Source: SZUA-287 sp036397975 (lineage in GTDB: Bacteria; Bacteroidota; Ignavibacteria; UBA10030; UBA6906). From it: DNA of 33,980 nt. Where the stretch lies: positions 1-33,980 of the forward strand of contig DASWHW010000008.1 of the NCBI GenBank assembly GCA_036397975.1, written 5' to 3'. The notes beneath the pieces were generated by a model, which saw only the letters and a list, made by a program, of their open reading frames with translations, was not told the origin of the DNA and did not search any database. Below, piece after piece: positions 33,513-33,980 of this stretch (its first letter is position 1; the number at the start of each line of letters is the position of its first letter). A program made the position numbers and the translations under genes.

Positions 33513-33980
33513 TTATTGTTTTTGTGGTTTTTGCGATAAGAGCAGCTTGTCAACACCTTCGAGTGACCGGGCATCGGCGGCAACCGCGAATCTCTTCGCG
33601 CTAACGGAGAACTGATCTGCGATCTCATCTGCCTTGCTCTTGGATTGCCCCGGATGTATGGTTTCGATCTTTTCAAGCAGCAGTTCAATATCTGGAAAAT
33701 ACCCTGTGCGGCAAAGCGCTTCCAGTTTTTTACAAGCATCGCTTAGCCTTTTCGTCATTGCCTTTCGATAGCGCCCTTCCTGTGTTGATGACGCCAGTGC
33801 CCGGAGGGAAAACTCGACGTCCATAATTCCTCCTAGGACAAAAATGATTCTTCTTCGATACATGTCGAAAGGCGTATTCTCCACTTTGCCCGCGGCAAAT
33901 CTTGCATGGAGAAAGTTATGGCGAATCTCCTCCATTGCCGCGAGCAGGTTAAAATCACGCGTCCCCGTATTGTGACCACC
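33513..33980 (-). CDS. C-terminal part of a cytochrome c554-like protein (truncated by window edge)
   Basis: The open frame continues to the right edge; the visible 155 residues begin GGHNTGTRDFNLLAAMEEIRHNF. This matches the region of the next gene that follows its fourth heme (GGHPAGSTNFDFLARLGQ, then IRHNFLEAQF). The helical tail is also alike: the FSLRALAS and FNIRGAAVA segments are followed by a YRKAMTKRL/YFKAMQRRV segment. The protein is therefore a paralogue of the first unit of the neighbouring cytochrome and ends after the helical part. Heme motifs would lie outside the window. A Met at 33935 is internal, not the start. Its stop is 11 bases before the next start. Confidence 0.82.
   Translation of the reverse strand, partial: GGHNTGTRDFNLLAAMEEIRHNFLHARFAAGKVENTPFDMYRRRIIFVLGGIMDVEFSLRALASSTQEGRYRKAMTKRLSDACKKLEALCRTGYFPDIELLLEKIETIHPGQSKSKADEIADQFSVSAKRFAVAADARSLEGVDKLLLSQKPQKQ

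Noticed and set aside
33513..33935. Complete small gene starting at the ATG at 33935
   Set aside because: The frame stays open to the window edge, and the upstream residues (GGHNTGTRDFNLL) align with the neighbouring cytochrome, so the ATG is internal.

Overview
The window reads as chromosomal DNA of a Bacteroidota/Chlorobiota-type (FCB group) bacterium, most like Ignavibacteria or a neighbouring class. The main clue is a complete type IX secretion (T9SS) C-terminal sorting domain of the NYPNPFNPST kind on the 1638-residue secreted protein. AddAB rather than RecBCD, CsgG-TPR lipoproteins and PEGA-domain Ser/Thr kinases fit the same placement. The assignment is by family resemblance only. Coding density is very high: no gene-free stretch exceeds 300 bases (largest gaps 156 and about 156 bases). 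I saw no rRNA, tRNA, CRISPR or insertion sequence.

Left part (1-3519, + strand): the tail of an unidentified gene, a membrane-anchored DUF4230-like protein, an ATP-type 6-phosphofructokinase, a class V PLP enzyme and a stand-alone CheY-like receiver. Then, on the - strand (10054 to 3539), comes a compact addA-addB-udk operon for double-strand-break repair and pyrimidine salvage. Between this and the next block is a small + strand gene for a secreted gluzincin-like putative metallopeptidase (10211-10759).

Right part (33980 down to 10742, all - strand): at least 14 genes with no gap larger than 41 bases and several 4-base overlaps, so probably one operon of more than 23 kb whose promoter lies beyond the right edge. 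In transcription order: cytochrome c554-like protein (5' end missing); octaheme-type duplicated cytochrome c; membrane-anchored decaheme cytochrome c; two cyclic-nucleotide-binding-like domains fused to four [4Fe-4S] clusters; a membrane protein with two H-x13-H pairs (predicted diheme cytochrome b); a double-FHA protein; a fusion of NAD(P)/FAD reductase, two FHA domains and a ferredoxin; a PP2C phosphatase; a PEGA Ser/Thr kinase; a periplasmic CsgG/TPR protein; two tandem pairs of CsgG/TPR lipoprotein plus outer-membrane beta-barrel; and a giant T9SS-exported beta-propeller protein.

Inference: this operon looks like one envelope-spanning system. A cytoplasmic NAD(P)H-linked flavo-ferredoxin and a sensor-like Fe-S protein, a membrane cytochrome b and periplasmic multiheme cytochromes form a possible electron route. 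A kinase, a phosphatase and four FHA phosphothreonine readers form a control layer, one pair of readers being built into the reductase itself. CsgG-like proteins, barrels and the T9SS protein could form the outer-membrane and surface part. No known terminal reductase is visible, so the substrate is unknown. I do not know of a described system with this composition and regard it as the main point of interest.
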